A stretch of 34,547 bases of DNA, taken from Alphaproteobacteria bacterium (GTDB taxonomy: Bacteria > Pseudomonadota > Alphaproteobacteria > RS24). The notes beneath the pieces were generated by a model. The model was not told the origin of the DNA, made no database searches, and saw only the letters and a list, made by a program, of their open reading frames with translations. The position numbers and the translations under genes were made by a program. Where the stretch lies: the NCBI GenBank assembly GCA_022428185.1, contig JAKMCZ010000214.1:1-34547 (forward strand), in the 5' to 3' direction. Below, one piece after another: positions 1 to 7,684 of the stretch (positions within the stretch are counted from its first letter, which is position 1; every line of letters starts with the position of its first letter).

Positions 1-1
1 C

Positions 2-481
2 CGCACAGCGCAAAACATAGTTATTGGCGGCGCGGCAGGGGCTTTGCCGCCGGTCATTGGCTGGGCGGCAGCGACCAATTCAATCTCGCTCGAACCGCTG
101 ATTTATTTCGCCATTATCTTTTTCTGGACACCGCCGCATTTTTGGGCGCTGGCACTGATAAAAAACCAAGATTATGAGGCGGCCAACGTGCCGATGTTGC
201 CGGTCACCGCAGGGGTGAAGGCAACGCTTCATCAAATTGTGCTGTATGCGTTTGTTTTGTTTGGCATCACGCTTTTACCTTATGCGCTGGGCTATAGCGG
301 TGCATTTTACGCCGCCGGTGCCACTTTATTGGGCGGCATTTTTGTCGCCATGTGCCTCGCTTTATGGCTGACCAATGATAAAAGCCGCAACCGCCTGGCG
401 GGTATGACCTTCGCCTATTCGATTTTCTATTTGTTTTTACTGTTCGTGCTGTTGCCGGCAGATAAGGTGATGGGACTATGA
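2..481 (+). CDS. ctaB: Protoheme IX farnesyltransferase (heme O synthase), C-terminal part
   Basis: This enzyme transfers a farnesyl group to protoheme to make heme O for cytochrome oxidases and sits in the inner membrane. The reading frame is open from the left window edge, so the N-terminus, with the first Asp-rich prenyl-diphosphate motif, lies outside. What remains covers the C-terminal half: the loop FFWTPPHFWALALIKNQDYE, typical of the UbiA/CyoE family, then the conserved VPMLPVTAG stretch and three or four hydrophobic helices. The stop codon overlaps the start of the next gene as ATGA, so the two are translationally coupled. The position at the head of ctaG-coxC-surf1 supports CtaB rather than another UbiA prenyltransferase. 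Confidence 0.95.
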   Translation, partial: RTAQNIVIGGAAGALPPVIGWAAATNSISLEPLIYFAIIFFWTPPHFWALALIKNQDYEAANVPMLPVTAGVKATLHQIVLYAFVLFGITLLPYALGYSGAFYAAGATLLGGIFVAMCLALWLTNDKSRNRLAGMTFAYSIFYLFLLFVLLPADKVMGL

Positions 482-660
482 GCGACGAAAATAAAACGGA
501 AAACGGGAATCAAGAAGAAGTTGTCTGGACCGAAGAACTGCTGCGCGAAAGGCGCAAACGCGCCACGATTATGGCGATTGCTTTGCTGGCCTTTATCGCC
601 CTGTTTTTCTGGGTGACGCTGGTTAAACTGGGCGCCAATATCGCCAATCGACCGCTATAA
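478..660 (+). CDS. coxF: CoxF-like small membrane protein of the oxidase operon
   Basis: A 60-residue protein with an acidic, polar N-terminus, a basic patch (RERRKR, residues 23-28) and one transmembrane helix at about residues 30-52. Size, topology and position between ctaB and ctaG match the small CoxF proteins found in this place in alphaproteobacterial cytochrome c oxidase operons, thought to be accessory to oxidase assembly. The start overlaps the ctaB stop by four bases and the next gene begins 20 bases downstream, so it is part of one transcript. Identification rests on context and size; there is no catalytic motif to check. A GANTC site lies inside the gene at 507. Confidence 0.8.
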   Translation: MSDENKTENGNQEEVVWTEELLRERRKRATIMAIALLAFIALFFWVTLVKLGANIANRPL

Positions 661-680
661 AAGGGCGCAAGAGAAAGCTA

Positions 681-1295
681 ATGAGCAAGCCACCCATCAC
701 TGAAAACGTCTTAGCCGCCAAAGCCGACCCACGCGCCAATGCTCGCGTTGCGTCGGGGGCTGCGCTGATGGCGGTGATGATGATTGGCGCGGCCTATGCC
801 GCCGTGCCGCTTTATGATTTGTTTTGCCGCGTCACCGGCTATGGCGGCACGACGCAAGTCGCCGCTGCTGCACCGGGCGCAATGGCTGAACGCATGATGA
901 CGGTGCGCTTTGATGCCAGCCTGAACCGCAGATTGCCGTGGCGTTTCGAAGCGCCACAAAAGGCCGTTGAATTGCCGATTGGCGAATCAGGTCTGGCTTT
1001 TTACACCGCGAAAAATCTGACCGACCGCCGCATCACCGGAACGGCGACCTATAATGTGTCGCCCGACAAGGCCGGTTATTATTTTTCAAAAATCGACTGT
1101 TTCTGCTTCACAGAGCAGGTTTTAGAACCGGGACAAAGCGTTGATATGCCGGTCAGCTTCTTTGTTGATCCTGAGATTTTGCCCGACCCAGAAATGGATG
1201 ATGTCAAAACCATCACTTTGTCCTATACATTCTTCGAAGCGCCCAATACGGCGCAAAATAACGCGCAGCAAGAGACTGCCACTCCGAAGGGATAA
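681..1295 (+). CDS. ctaG: Cytochrome c oxidase assembly protein CtaG/Cox11
   Basis: Cox11 is a membrane-anchored periplasmic copper chaperone that delivers copper to the CuB centre of subunit I. The protein has 204 residues. A single membrane anchor lies at about residues 24-43, followed by a conserved cysteine in LFCRVTGYGG (residue 49) and the diagnostic copper-binding CFCF motif at residues 140-143. The C-terminal immunoglobulin-like part carries the usual FFVDPEI and TLSYTFF segments. Length is normal for the family. It is preceded by coxF and followed 15 bases later by subunit III. Confidence 0.96.
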   Translation: MSKPPITENVLAAKADPRANARVASGAALMAVMMIGAAYAAVPLYDLFCRVTGYGGTTQVAAAAPGAMAERMMTVRFDASLNRRLPWRFEAPQKAVELPIGESGLAFYTAKNLTDRRITGTATYNVSPDKAGYYFSKIDCFCFTEQVLEPGQSVDMPVSFFVDPEILPDPEMDDVKTITLSYTFFEAPNTAQNNAQQETATPKG

Positions 1296-1310
1296 TGAGG
1301 GGAAAATATT

Positions 1311-2144
1311 ATGGCTGACAGTCACGCAAAACATCATGACTATCATCTGGTCGATCCGAGCCCGTGGCCGGTTGTCGGTTCGATAAGTGTGCTGATTTTG
1401 GCAATCGGCGCGGTGCAGTTTTTGCACGATGGATCACCCTGGGTTTTCTCTATCGGCATGCTGGGCGTGCTTTACACCATGCTGGGTTGGTGGCGCGATG
1501 TGGTGAAAGAAGCCGATAAGGGCGACCATACGCCGGTCGTTCAATTGCACCATCGCTATGGCATGATTTTATTTATCGCCTCTGAGGTGATGTTCTTTGT
1601 GGCTTGGTTCTGGGCCTATTTCGATGCCAGCCTTTACCCGGGTGAGGCCATTCAAGCCTCGCGCACCGAATTGACCGGTGGCGTTTGGCCGCCGCAGGGC
1701 ATTGAGACCTTTGACCCGTGGCATTTGCCGCTCATCAATACATTGATTTTGCTGACCTCCGGCACGACCGTGACTTGGGCGCACCATGCATTGCAGCATG
1801 ATGACCGCGAAGGGCTGAAATGGGGTTTGATTTTAACCGTCGCTTTGGGCGCGTTGTTCACCGTGTTTCAGGTCTATGAATATCAGCATGCTGCTTTTGG
1901 TTTCTCCGGCCATATTTACGGTGCGACCTTCTTCATGGCGACCGGTTTTCACGGCTTCCATGTGATTGTTGGCACGATATTTCTCGGTGTCTGCTTAATG
2001 CGCGCGGTGAATGGGCATTTTTCTTCGCAGCAGCATTTCGGTTTCGAGGCCGCCGCTTGGTATTGGCACTTTGTTGATGTCGTTTGGCTGTTCTTGTTCA
2101 TCGTTATCTATATTCTGGGTGCCGGTGCGCCGGGCGCTCACTAG
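1311..2144 (+). CDS. coxC: Cytochrome c oxidase subunit III
   Basis: Subunit III of an aa3-type cytochrome c oxidase, an integral membrane protein of 277 residues with seven predicted helices. The N-terminal KHHDYHLVDPSPWP segment is typical of alphaproteobacterial and mitochondrial subunit III. Family blocks visible are HHRYGMILFIASEVMFF, the WPPQGIETFDPW loop and the final HFVDVVWLFLFIVIYI helix. An AGGGGA ribosome-binding site precedes the ATG. A strong hairpin with a T-tract lies 24 bases after the stop, so the oxidase transcript probably ends or is attenuated there. Subunits I and II must be encoded upstream of the window. Confidence 0.97.
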   Translation: MADSHAKHHDYHLVDPSPWPVVGSISVLILAIGAVQFLHDGSPWVFSIGMLGVLYTMLGWWRDVVKEADKGDHTPVVQLHHRYGMILFIASEVMFFVAWFWAYFDASLYPGEAIQASRTELTGGVWPPQGIETFDPWHLPLINTLILLTSGTTVTWAHHALQHDDREGLKWGLILTVALGALFTVFQVYEYQHAAFGFSGHIYGATFFMATGFHGFHVIVGTIFLGVCLMRAVNGHFSSQQHFGFEAAAWYWHFVDVVWLFLFIVIYILGAGAPGAH

Positions 2145-2167
2145 CCCGTCGGGCAAAAAGCAATCGG

Positions 2168-2210
2168 AGCGCAGGGAATGGCAATAGTTCGTTCCCTGCG
2201 TTCTTTTTTT
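2168..2210 (+). terminator. Intrinsic terminator hairpin over the surf1 start
   Basis: A perfect 9-bp stem (CGCAGGGAA at 2170-2178 with TTCCCTGCG at 2192-2200), extendable by a G-U and an A-U pair, encloses a 13-base loop and is followed by TTCTTTTTTT (2201-2210). This is a textbook Rho-independent terminator closing the coxC transcript. The ATG at 2178 used for surf1 starts on the last base of the 5' arm, so the hairpin also buries that start codon. Confidence 0.75.
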
Positions 2211-2927
2211 CCGGCTGTTATGACGCTTGTGATGTTGGTCGTGCTCCTTACTTTGGGCGCATGGCAGGTCGAAAGGCTGGCGTGGAAAGAAGATTTGCTG
2301 GCGCGTATGACCGAGCGCCGCAACGCGCCGCCACTGACCATAAGCAGTAAAACCGATATTGCCGCTTTGCGTCGTGCGCAGCATGATTTTTATCCGGCTA
2401 AACTAAAAGGCCGCTTCGGCGAAGAAGTCGTGTTTTGGTTCACCCAAATTGAAAACAAGCCGACCGGCCTGTCGCGCACCGATAGTGCCGGTTATCACAT
2501 GCTGGTGCCGTTTTACCTGCGCGATGGCAGTGCGCTATTGGTCGACCGGGGTTTTATTCCGCAACGTCTGCTGGATATTCCTGCCCCTCCGCCACCGCAA
2601 GGCGCAGTTGTCCTTGATGCGGTATTGCGTTGGCCCGACGGGCGCGGTGCATTTGATAATCAGGATAATCCGGCAAAAAATCTGTTTTATGTGCGCGACC
2701 CGAAAGCCATTGGCGCGCATTGGCAGCTTGATTTACCGCCCATGCTGGCCGATGCGGCCACTGCTAATGATAGCTGGCCGCGCGGCGCACAAACGCGTTT
2801 TTCTATGCCGAACAATCATTTACAATATGCGGTGACGTGGTTCGGCTTAGCCATTGTGCTTGTGATTGTATCGGGACTGTGGCATGTCCGTTTTCTGAAA
2901 TCGCGCGATGAAAGTGATGGGGTGTGA
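2178..2927 (+). CDS. surf1: SURF1 family cytochrome oxidase assembly protein
   Basis: SURF1 helps insert heme a into cytochrome c oxidase subunit I. The 249-residue product has the family layout: an N-terminal transmembrane helix at about residues 15-29 leading into GAWQVERLAWKEDLLARM, a periplasmic domain with the conserved LVDRGFIP block, and a C-terminal transmembrane helix preceded by the NNHLQYAVTWFGLA motif. The ATG at 2178 has a GGAG site 8 bases upstream but overlaps a terminator hairpin. The ATG at 2220 would give a shorter protein beginning directly at the first helix, with no clear ribosome-binding site. The 3' end overlaps thrC as GTGA. Confidence 0.93.
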   Translation: MAIVRSLRSFFPAVMTLVMLVVLLTLGAWQVERLAWKEDLLARMTERRNAPPLTISSKTDIAALRRAQHDFYPAKLKGRFGEEVVFWFTQIENKPTGLSRTDSAGYHMLVPFYLRDGSALLVDRGFIPQRLLDIPAPPPPQGAVVLDAVLRWPDGRGAFDNQDNPAKNLFYVRDPKAIGAHWQLDLPPMLADAATANDSWPRGAQTRFSMPNNHLQYAVTWFGLAIVLVIVSGLWHVRFLKSRDESDGV

Positions 2928-4321
2928 AATATATTTCGACCAGAGGCGAAGCCCCGGTTTTGGGTTTTGAAGACGCATTGCTGGCCGGATTGGCGAGCGA
3001 TGGCGGTCTTTATGTGCCGGAAAGCTGGCCGCGCCTCAGCGAGGCGATGATTGCCGGTTTCGCTGAGAAGAGCTTTGCCGAGATTGCCATTGATGTGCTG
3101 CATCCTTTTATGGCTGACGACGTGCCGCGCGAGCGATTGGCTGAGATGGTGCACGAGGCCTATACCGGTTTCGAGCATGATGACGTAACCCCGCTCACTG
3201 ATTTAGGTGATGGGCATTATTTTTTAGAGCTTTATCACGGGCCGACTTTGGCATTCAAAGATGTGGCGATGCAATTATTGGCCCGATTGATGGATGACGC
3301 GTTGGTCAGGCGCGGCGAACGCGCGACCATTGTTGGCGCAACGTCGGGTGATACGGGCGGCGCGGCGATTGAAGCGTTTCGCGCCCGCGACGCGGTCGAT
3401 GTGTTTATTCTGTTTCCCGATGGCCGCGTATCTGACGTGCAGCGAAAGCAAATGACCACGCCGCGCGAGGCCAATGTGCATACCTTGTCGGTCGGTGGCA
3501 CATTTGATGATTGCCAGGCATTGGTTAAAGCCATGTTCAACGACGCGCCGTTTCGTAAGGAAATGTCACTGGCTGGTGTCAATTCGATAAACTGGGCGCG
3601 GGTGATGGCGCAAATTACATATTATTTTGTAGCTGCCAGCCGACTGGGCGCGCCCAAACATCCAATTGCTTTTTCGGTGCCAACGGGCAATTTCGGCGAT
3701 ATTTTTGCCGGCTATGTGGCGGCGCAAATGGGTTTGCCGATTGCGCAATTAATGATTGCCACCAATGTAAATGATATTCTGGCGCGCACTTTGGCCGATG
3801 GTGTGTATCAAACCGATACGGTTGTGGCGACGCAAAGCCCCAGCATGGACATTCAAGTGTCGAGCAATTTCGAACGCCTTTTGTTCGATGTAACGGGCCG
3901 CGATGCGTCGCGCGTGCGCGCATTGATGGGCGCACTGACGCAGTCGGGCGGTTTTGAAATGGGCGCTAAAGAGCTTGAATTGACGCGCGCGCTATTTGCT
4001 GCGGCGCGAATTGATGAGGCTGAAACGCTGGAGATTATGCGCCGAATTGAAACAGCGCATGGTTTTCAAAATGATCCTCATAGTGCGGTCGGCATCGGTG
4101 CGGCTGAAAAAGCAGTGCTGCCCGATGGCGTGCCAATGGTGACATTGGCGACCGCGCATCCGGCGAAGTTTCCAAAAGCGGTGCAACTGGCTTATGCCTC
4201 CGATGCCGACACACCGCAACGTGTGCTCGATATGCTCGACTTGCCTGAAAGATTGACACCGGTGGCGAATGATTTGGCAGCAGTTGAAAACGCCATTCGT
4301 GAAAAGGTCGGCCTTGCTTAG
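2924..4321 (+). CDS. thrC: Threonine synthase
   Basis: A PLP-dependent cytosolic enzyme that converts O-phosphohomoserine to threonine and phosphate. The 465-residue protein matches the longer enterobacterial/fungal-type enzyme: N-terminal MKYISTRG and GLASDGGLYVPE, the PLP-lysine block HGPTLAFKDVAMQ (Lys112), the GATSGDTGGAA phosphate-binding loop, SVGGTFDDCQ and PTGNFGDIFAGY. The GTG start overlaps the surf1 stop by four bases, so it is translationally coupled to an oxidase assembly gene, a linkage common in alphaproteobacteria. Its partner homoserine kinase (thrB) lies about 3.4 kb further on, on the other strand. Confidence 0.97.
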   Translation: MKYISTRGEAPVLGFEDALLAGLASDGGLYVPESWPRLSEAMIAGFAEKSFAEIAIDVLHPFMADDVPRERLAEMVHEAYTGFEHDDVTPLTDLGDGHYFLELYHGPTLAFKDVAMQLLARLMDDALVRRGERATIVGATSGDTGGAAIEAFRARDAVDVFILFPDGRVSDVQRKQMTTPREANVHTLSVGGTFDDCQALVKAMFNDAPFRKEMSLAGVNSINWARVMAQITYYFVAASRLGAPKHPIAFSVPTGNFGDIFAGYVAAQMGLPIAQLMIATNVNDILARTLADGVYQTDTVVATQSPSMDIQVSSNFERLLFDVTGRDASRVRALMGALTQSGGFEMGAKELELTRALFAAARIDEAETLEIMRRIETAHGFQNDPHSAVGIGAAEKAVLPDGVPMVTLATAHPAKFPKAVQLAYASDADTPQRVLDMLDLPERLTPVANDLAAVENAIREKVGLA

Positions 4322-5240
4322 GCGGCTCAATTTGTGGCTGCTGATTGCGCTGCTGCTGCCCGCAATGGCGCAGGCCACCTCATCTGACCCGCTTCGTTTG
4401 AAAGAAGATTTCCGCCTGCTTGAACTGACGACCTATATTCGCGCGGTTGATAATGGTGGGCATGTATTCGCCGTGCAAAATGGTGGCACTGAAGATTTGT
4501 CGCTGATTTTGCATCATTTGCCGCAAAACGACTTGGCGGTCGCCCTCGGCCTGCAAGCTGCCGCGCCGCCTCTTTTACGCCTGTTCTCATCTGATGATCG
4601 CGAATTTGCCAGCCTGCCCGGTGCGCCTGAAAAACTGACATTTTTGGTTCCGGCAGGGCAGGTGCAGAGCTTTTTCTTGCCGCCAATGGCCGATGCCGCG
4701 CGTGCACCGGCGCTTTATCTTTGGTCACCCGATGCGCTCGCCGCTTATGAGAACAGCCGTCAGACATTCCATAGCGCGGTGTTGTTTTTATTATCATTAT
4801 TGATGCTGCTATCGGTGGCACTGGCTATTTTACGCCGCTCGCGCCGCGCCGCTTATGCGGTGGTGATGGCGGCGGGGCTGATGGTTTTGCTGTTCAGCCT
4901 GTGGATGCGCGATGTGCTGCCCGCCAATGAAAGTTTCAGCGGCTTACTGGTCAATCGCCTCGACATTATTCGTGCCGCTTTGGCTATCGGTGCATTGATG
5001 AGCGTCGTGGCGCATCTCAATCTGGTGGTCAAACAAATCATCAACCGCAATTATTGGACGCGGGTGATTATCGTCAGCGACATTATTTTGCTGGCTTTTG
5101 CCGTGCTTTGGGCGTGGCAGATTTACGAGCCTAACTTTGCCGGTCTGTTATCGGTGGAATTGAGCCAAATGGCACTTGCCATGACCTCAGCCACCTCGCT
5201 GCTCGGTGCGATTTTCGTACCCGACAGACGCGCCCGATAA
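4314..5240 (+). CDS. Unassigned membrane protein, shortened 7TMR-DISM-like
   Basis: I do not recognise this gene with certainty. The chosen TTG start overlaps the thrC stop by eight bases and has AAAGG six bases upstream. It gives 308 residues beginning with a signal peptide (residues 1-21, ending AMAQA). A frame-compatible ATG at 4269 would put 53 bases inside thrC and spoil the signal peptide. Residues 22-150 form a soluble, probably periplasmic domain. About five hydrophobic helices follow at 153-173, 180-198, 219-238, 251-271 and 282-302, and the protein then stops. The layout recalls 7TMR-DISM sensor proteins but lacks two helices and any cytoplasmic kinase or GGDEF module. Confidence 0.7.
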   Translation: MLRRLNLWLLIALLLPAMAQATSSDPLRLKEDFRLLELTTYIRAVDNGGHVFAVQNGGTEDLSLILHHLPQNDLAVALGLQAAAPPLLRLFSSDDREFASLPGAPEKLTFLVPAGQVQSFFLPPMADAARAPALYLWSPDALAAYENSRQTFHSAVLFLLSLLMLLSVALAILRRSRRAAYAVVMAAGLMVLLFSLWMRDVLPANESFSGLLVNRLDIIRAALAIGALMSVVAHLNLVVKQIINRNYWTRVIIVSDIILLAFAVLWAWQIYEPNFAGLLSVELSQMALAMTSATSLLGAIFVPDRRAR

Positions 5241-5249
5241 AAGCGTCAA

Positions 5250-5819
5250 TCAGGCTTCGCCGCCGCTCTGGCTGAGCATGGCAAAGTCGATGCCGAGCTT
5301 GCCGATAAGCCGTTTATAAAGGGCTGCGACATCGGCATCGAACACATCGGCGGTTTCGGCCTCGACAATCAGCCATGCATTTTCCTGAATTTCATTTTCC
5401 AATTGGCCCGGCCCCCAACCGGCATAGCCAAGCACCAGTCGCATGAATTGAGGTCCTTTGCCGTCCGCCGCTTGCACCAGAATATCCAGCCCTTGCGTGA
5501 CCCCGACCGGGCCTTCTTGCTCGGCTTCTTTCGCGTCATCGATTGAATAGAGCACAAAGCCGTTTTCGGGCTGCACCGGCCCGCCAACGAAAACCGGCAA
5601 ATTACGCAATCCCGTCTGCATCACGCTATCGGGCAAATTGCTGGCGATTTCGCCAAGCGTCAGGCCGTCGGTTGGCTGATTGACGACAAACCCCATCGCC
5701 CCTTCATGGTCATGGGCGAGCATATAAATGACGCCACGTTCGAAGCGCGGGTCGCCCATACCGGGCATGGCGATTAAAAATTGGCCGGCCAAATTAATGT
5801 CTTTATCACTGCCGCTCAT
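5250..5819 (-). CDS. YqgE/AlgH family protein (UPF0301)
   Basis: A 189-residue soluble protein of the YqgE/AlgH family, whose molecular role is not settled. Family blocks are easy to see: LAGQFLIAMPGMGDPRFERGVIYMLAHD near the N-terminus (residues 10-37), then GAMGFVVNQP, PVFVGGPVQPENGFVLY and LVLGYAGWGPGQLENEI. Length and motif order are normal, so it is intact. It converges on the preceding membrane-protein gene with nine bases between stops, and diverges from the DsbD-like gene across a 91-base gap. In alphaproteobacteria yqgE often neighbours DsbD-like and peroxiredoxin genes, as here. Confidence 0.95.
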   Translation of the reverse strand: MSGSDKDINLAGQFLIAMPGMGDPRFERGVIYMLAHDHEGAMGFVVNQPTDGLTLGEIASNLPDSVMQTGLRNLPVFVGGPVQPENGFVLYSIDDAKEAEQEGPVGVTQGLDILVQAADGKGPQFMRLVLGYAGWGPGQLENEIQENAWLIVEAETADVFDADVAALYKRLIGKLGIDFAMLSQSGGEA

Positions 5820-5910
5820 GGAATGAGTTTAGGCATCACAGAGCGATGAAACAATCGCCTTTCGCGCGAATGGCTCTCGTCTTGTATCAACGAAGCGGGT
5901 ATAAAGAGGC

Positions 5911-6723
5911 ATGTTTGGGCTTCGCTTATCGGTTTTCTTTGCGGCTTTTTGCGTTCTGATAGCGCCTGCGCGGGCTTTGGTTGACGGCCCGTGGGTGGAA
6001 AACGAACCGGCGCGTTATCGCCTGATTGCGGCAGAAGTGGACGGTGCGCCCTATGCGGCGCTGCAAATTGACTTGAAACCGGGCTGGCATACGTATTGGC
6101 GTTACCCCGGGGCGAGTGGCTTGGAGCCTGAGTTTGACTTTGCCGACAGTCAAGGCGTGCGCGCACTTGCGCCACTTTTTCCTGCGCCGCGTTTCTTCGA
6201 TGACGGGGTTGGCGGCTTTAACGGTTATAAAGGCATGGCAGGGTTTGTCTTTCCGCTGATTATGCAACCCAGCGTTGAGCTGAAAATGAGCGGCCTTATC
6301 GGTGTGTGCCGCGAGGTATGTGTGCCGATGGATGTCGCCCAAAAGCTGGTTTTCAATCGCGATGGGCTTAAATCCTCGCCGCATAAAGAAACCATTGCGG
6401 CGTTATTGAAAGCGCAACCGCAAGAGCCGTCGAAAGATTTGGTCATTCGGTCGGCCAGTTTTGACGGCGTTTCAATTCAATTGGTGGTCAGCGGCAACGC
6501 GTTGGACGATGTCTCGGTCATCACCATTCCCGGCCCGCATGATATTATCGGCCAGCCGCGCATTGTCGGGCGCGATAAGGACGCTTTCCTGTTTGAAATT
6601 TCTGCGTGGGCAAAACTTGACCAACCGCTGATAGGGCGTAAATTAACTTTTATCGTTAGAGCCGGTGAGCGCGCCATTGAACAAAAAATCCAAGTGCGCG
6701 ACCACCGTCTACTTCCGCAATAG
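5911..6723 (+). CDS. Secreted DsbD N-terminal-domain-like protein
   Basis: A 270-residue exported protein with a signal peptide (residues 1-22, ending APARA). It resembles the N-terminal periplasmic domain of thiol:disulfide interchange protein DsbD. The LKPGWHTYWRYPGASG segment and the redox-type pair in GVCREVCVP (Cys133 and Cys137) are the main evidence. The electron-transporting membrane domain and the C-terminal thioredoxin domain of full DsbD are absent, so it would have to work with another membrane reductase. A likely role is periplasmic thiol or copper-linked redox chemistry, inferred only. The gene runs toward a peroxiredoxin, which begins 28 bases after its stop. Confidence 0.85.
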   Translation: MFGLRLSVFFAAFCVLIAPARALVDGPWVENEPARYRLIAAEVDGAPYAALQIDLKPGWHTYWRYPGASGLEPEFDFADSQGVRALAPLFPAPRFFDDGVGGFNGYKGMAGFVFPLIMQPSVELKMSGLIGVCREVCVPMDVAQKLVFNRDGLKSSPHKETIAALLKAQPQEPSKDLVIRSASFDGVSIQLVVSGNALDDVSVITIPGPHDIIGQPRIVGRDKDAFLFEISAWAKLDQPLIGRKLTFIVRAGERAIEQKIQVRDHRLLPQ

Positions 6724-6751
6724 CCGAAAAGGCAAAAAAGGGGATAATCAC

Positions 6752-7240
6752 ATGACCATCAAACCGGGCGATAAGCTTCCCGATGTAACGCTTATGCATT
6801 TAACCGATGCCGGACCAACGCCAATTGGCACAGATGAATTATTCGGCGGCAAAACCGTCGCTTTGTTTGCCGTACCCGGGGCGTTTACCCCCACTTGTTC
6901 GAACCAGCATTTGCCGGGCTTTATTGAGAAGTCAGAAGAATTGCGGGCCGCCGGTGTCGATACAATTGTCTGCTTGTCAGTTAATGACGCGTTTGTAATG
7001 GGCGCATGGGGCAAACAACAAGGCACGGCAGGCAAGGTAATGATGGTCGGCGACGGCAATGCCGAATTTACCGAAAAAATGGGTCTGTCAATGGACGGTT
7101 CAGGGTTTGGCATGGGCAAACGCTCAGTGCGCTATTCGATGATAATTCGCGATGGCGTGGTCGAGCAGTTGAATGTTGAAAAAAACCCCGGCCAAGCGGT
7201 TGATAGCGGCGCAGAAAATCTACTCAGCCAACTTGGCTAA
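6752..7240 (+). CDS. Peroxiredoxin, Prx5 type
   Basis: A 162-residue thiol peroxidase of the Prx5 subfamily, reducing hydrogen peroxide and organic hydroperoxides. The peroxidatic cysteine lies in VPGAFTPTCSNQHLPGF (Cys49), and a second cysteine in IVCLSVNDAFVM (Cys74) matches the position seen in Prx5 proteins. The start is the ATG behind AAAAAGGGGA; the frame is open further upstream, but that would run into the preceding gene. The stop lies three bases from the end of the convergent rnhA. Context with the DsbD-like protein suggests a small redox group. The specific electron donor cannot be read from sequence. Confidence 0.95.
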   Translation: MTIKPGDKLPDVTLMHLTDAGPTPIGTDELFGGKTVALFAVPGAFTPTCSNQHLPGFIEKSEELRAAGVDTIVCLSVNDAFVMGAWGKQQGTAGKVMMVGDGNAEFTEKMGLSMDGSGFGMGKRSVRYSMIIRDGVVEQLNVEKNPGQAVDSGAENLLSQLG

Positions 7241-7243
7241 AGA

Positions 7244-7681
7244 CTAGACGCTCTGAAGATAGGGTGCCATGCCCTGCCGCGCCAACTCATCGGCGCGTTC
7301 ATTTTCGACGTGTCCGGCATGGCCTCTAACCCATTGCCAATCGATTTTGTGGCGCGCACATTCAGCGTCTAGGGCTTGCCATAAATCGACATTTTTGACC
7401 GGCTTTTTGGCGGCGGTTTTCCAGCCGCGCGCTTTCCAGTTTTTTATCCAACTGGTAATGCCGTCTTTCACATAAGTGCTGTCCGTGGTCAGCCTTATGG
7501 CACTGCCTTCGGGCAGGCTTTTCAATGCCTCAATCGCCGCCAGCATTTCCATGCGATTATTGGTGGTCGCGGTTTCGCCGCCGGTCAATTCATTTTCGCC
7601 GTCAGGGCCGATAATCAGCGCGCCCCAGCCACCCGGGCCGGGATTGCCCGAACACGCGCCATCGGTAAAAATTTCATACAT
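7244..7681 (-). CDS. rnhA: Ribonuclease HI
   Basis: Degrades the RNA strand of RNA-DNA hybrids such as R-loops and Okazaki primers. The 145-residue product has all expected catalytic acids: Asp7 in FTDGACSGNPGPGG, Glu45 in NNRMEM, Asp67 in TTDSTYV and Asp131 in ENERADELA. The histidine of the WVRGHAGH loop (His121 or His124) and the basic handle (WKARGWKTAAKKPVKN) are also present, so this looks like a fully active E. coli-type enzyme. It is the last gene of a minus-strand group ispH-thrB-rnhA with only 3 bases separating it from thrB. Confidence 0.97.
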   Translation of the reverse strand: MYEIFTDGACSGNPGPGGWGALIIGPDGENELTGGETATTNNRMEMLAAIEALKSLPEGSAIRLTTDSTYVKDGITSWIKNWKARGWKTAAKKPVKNVDLWQALDAECARHKIDWQWVRGHAGHVENERADELARQGMAPYLQSV

Positions 7682-7684
7682 TGC

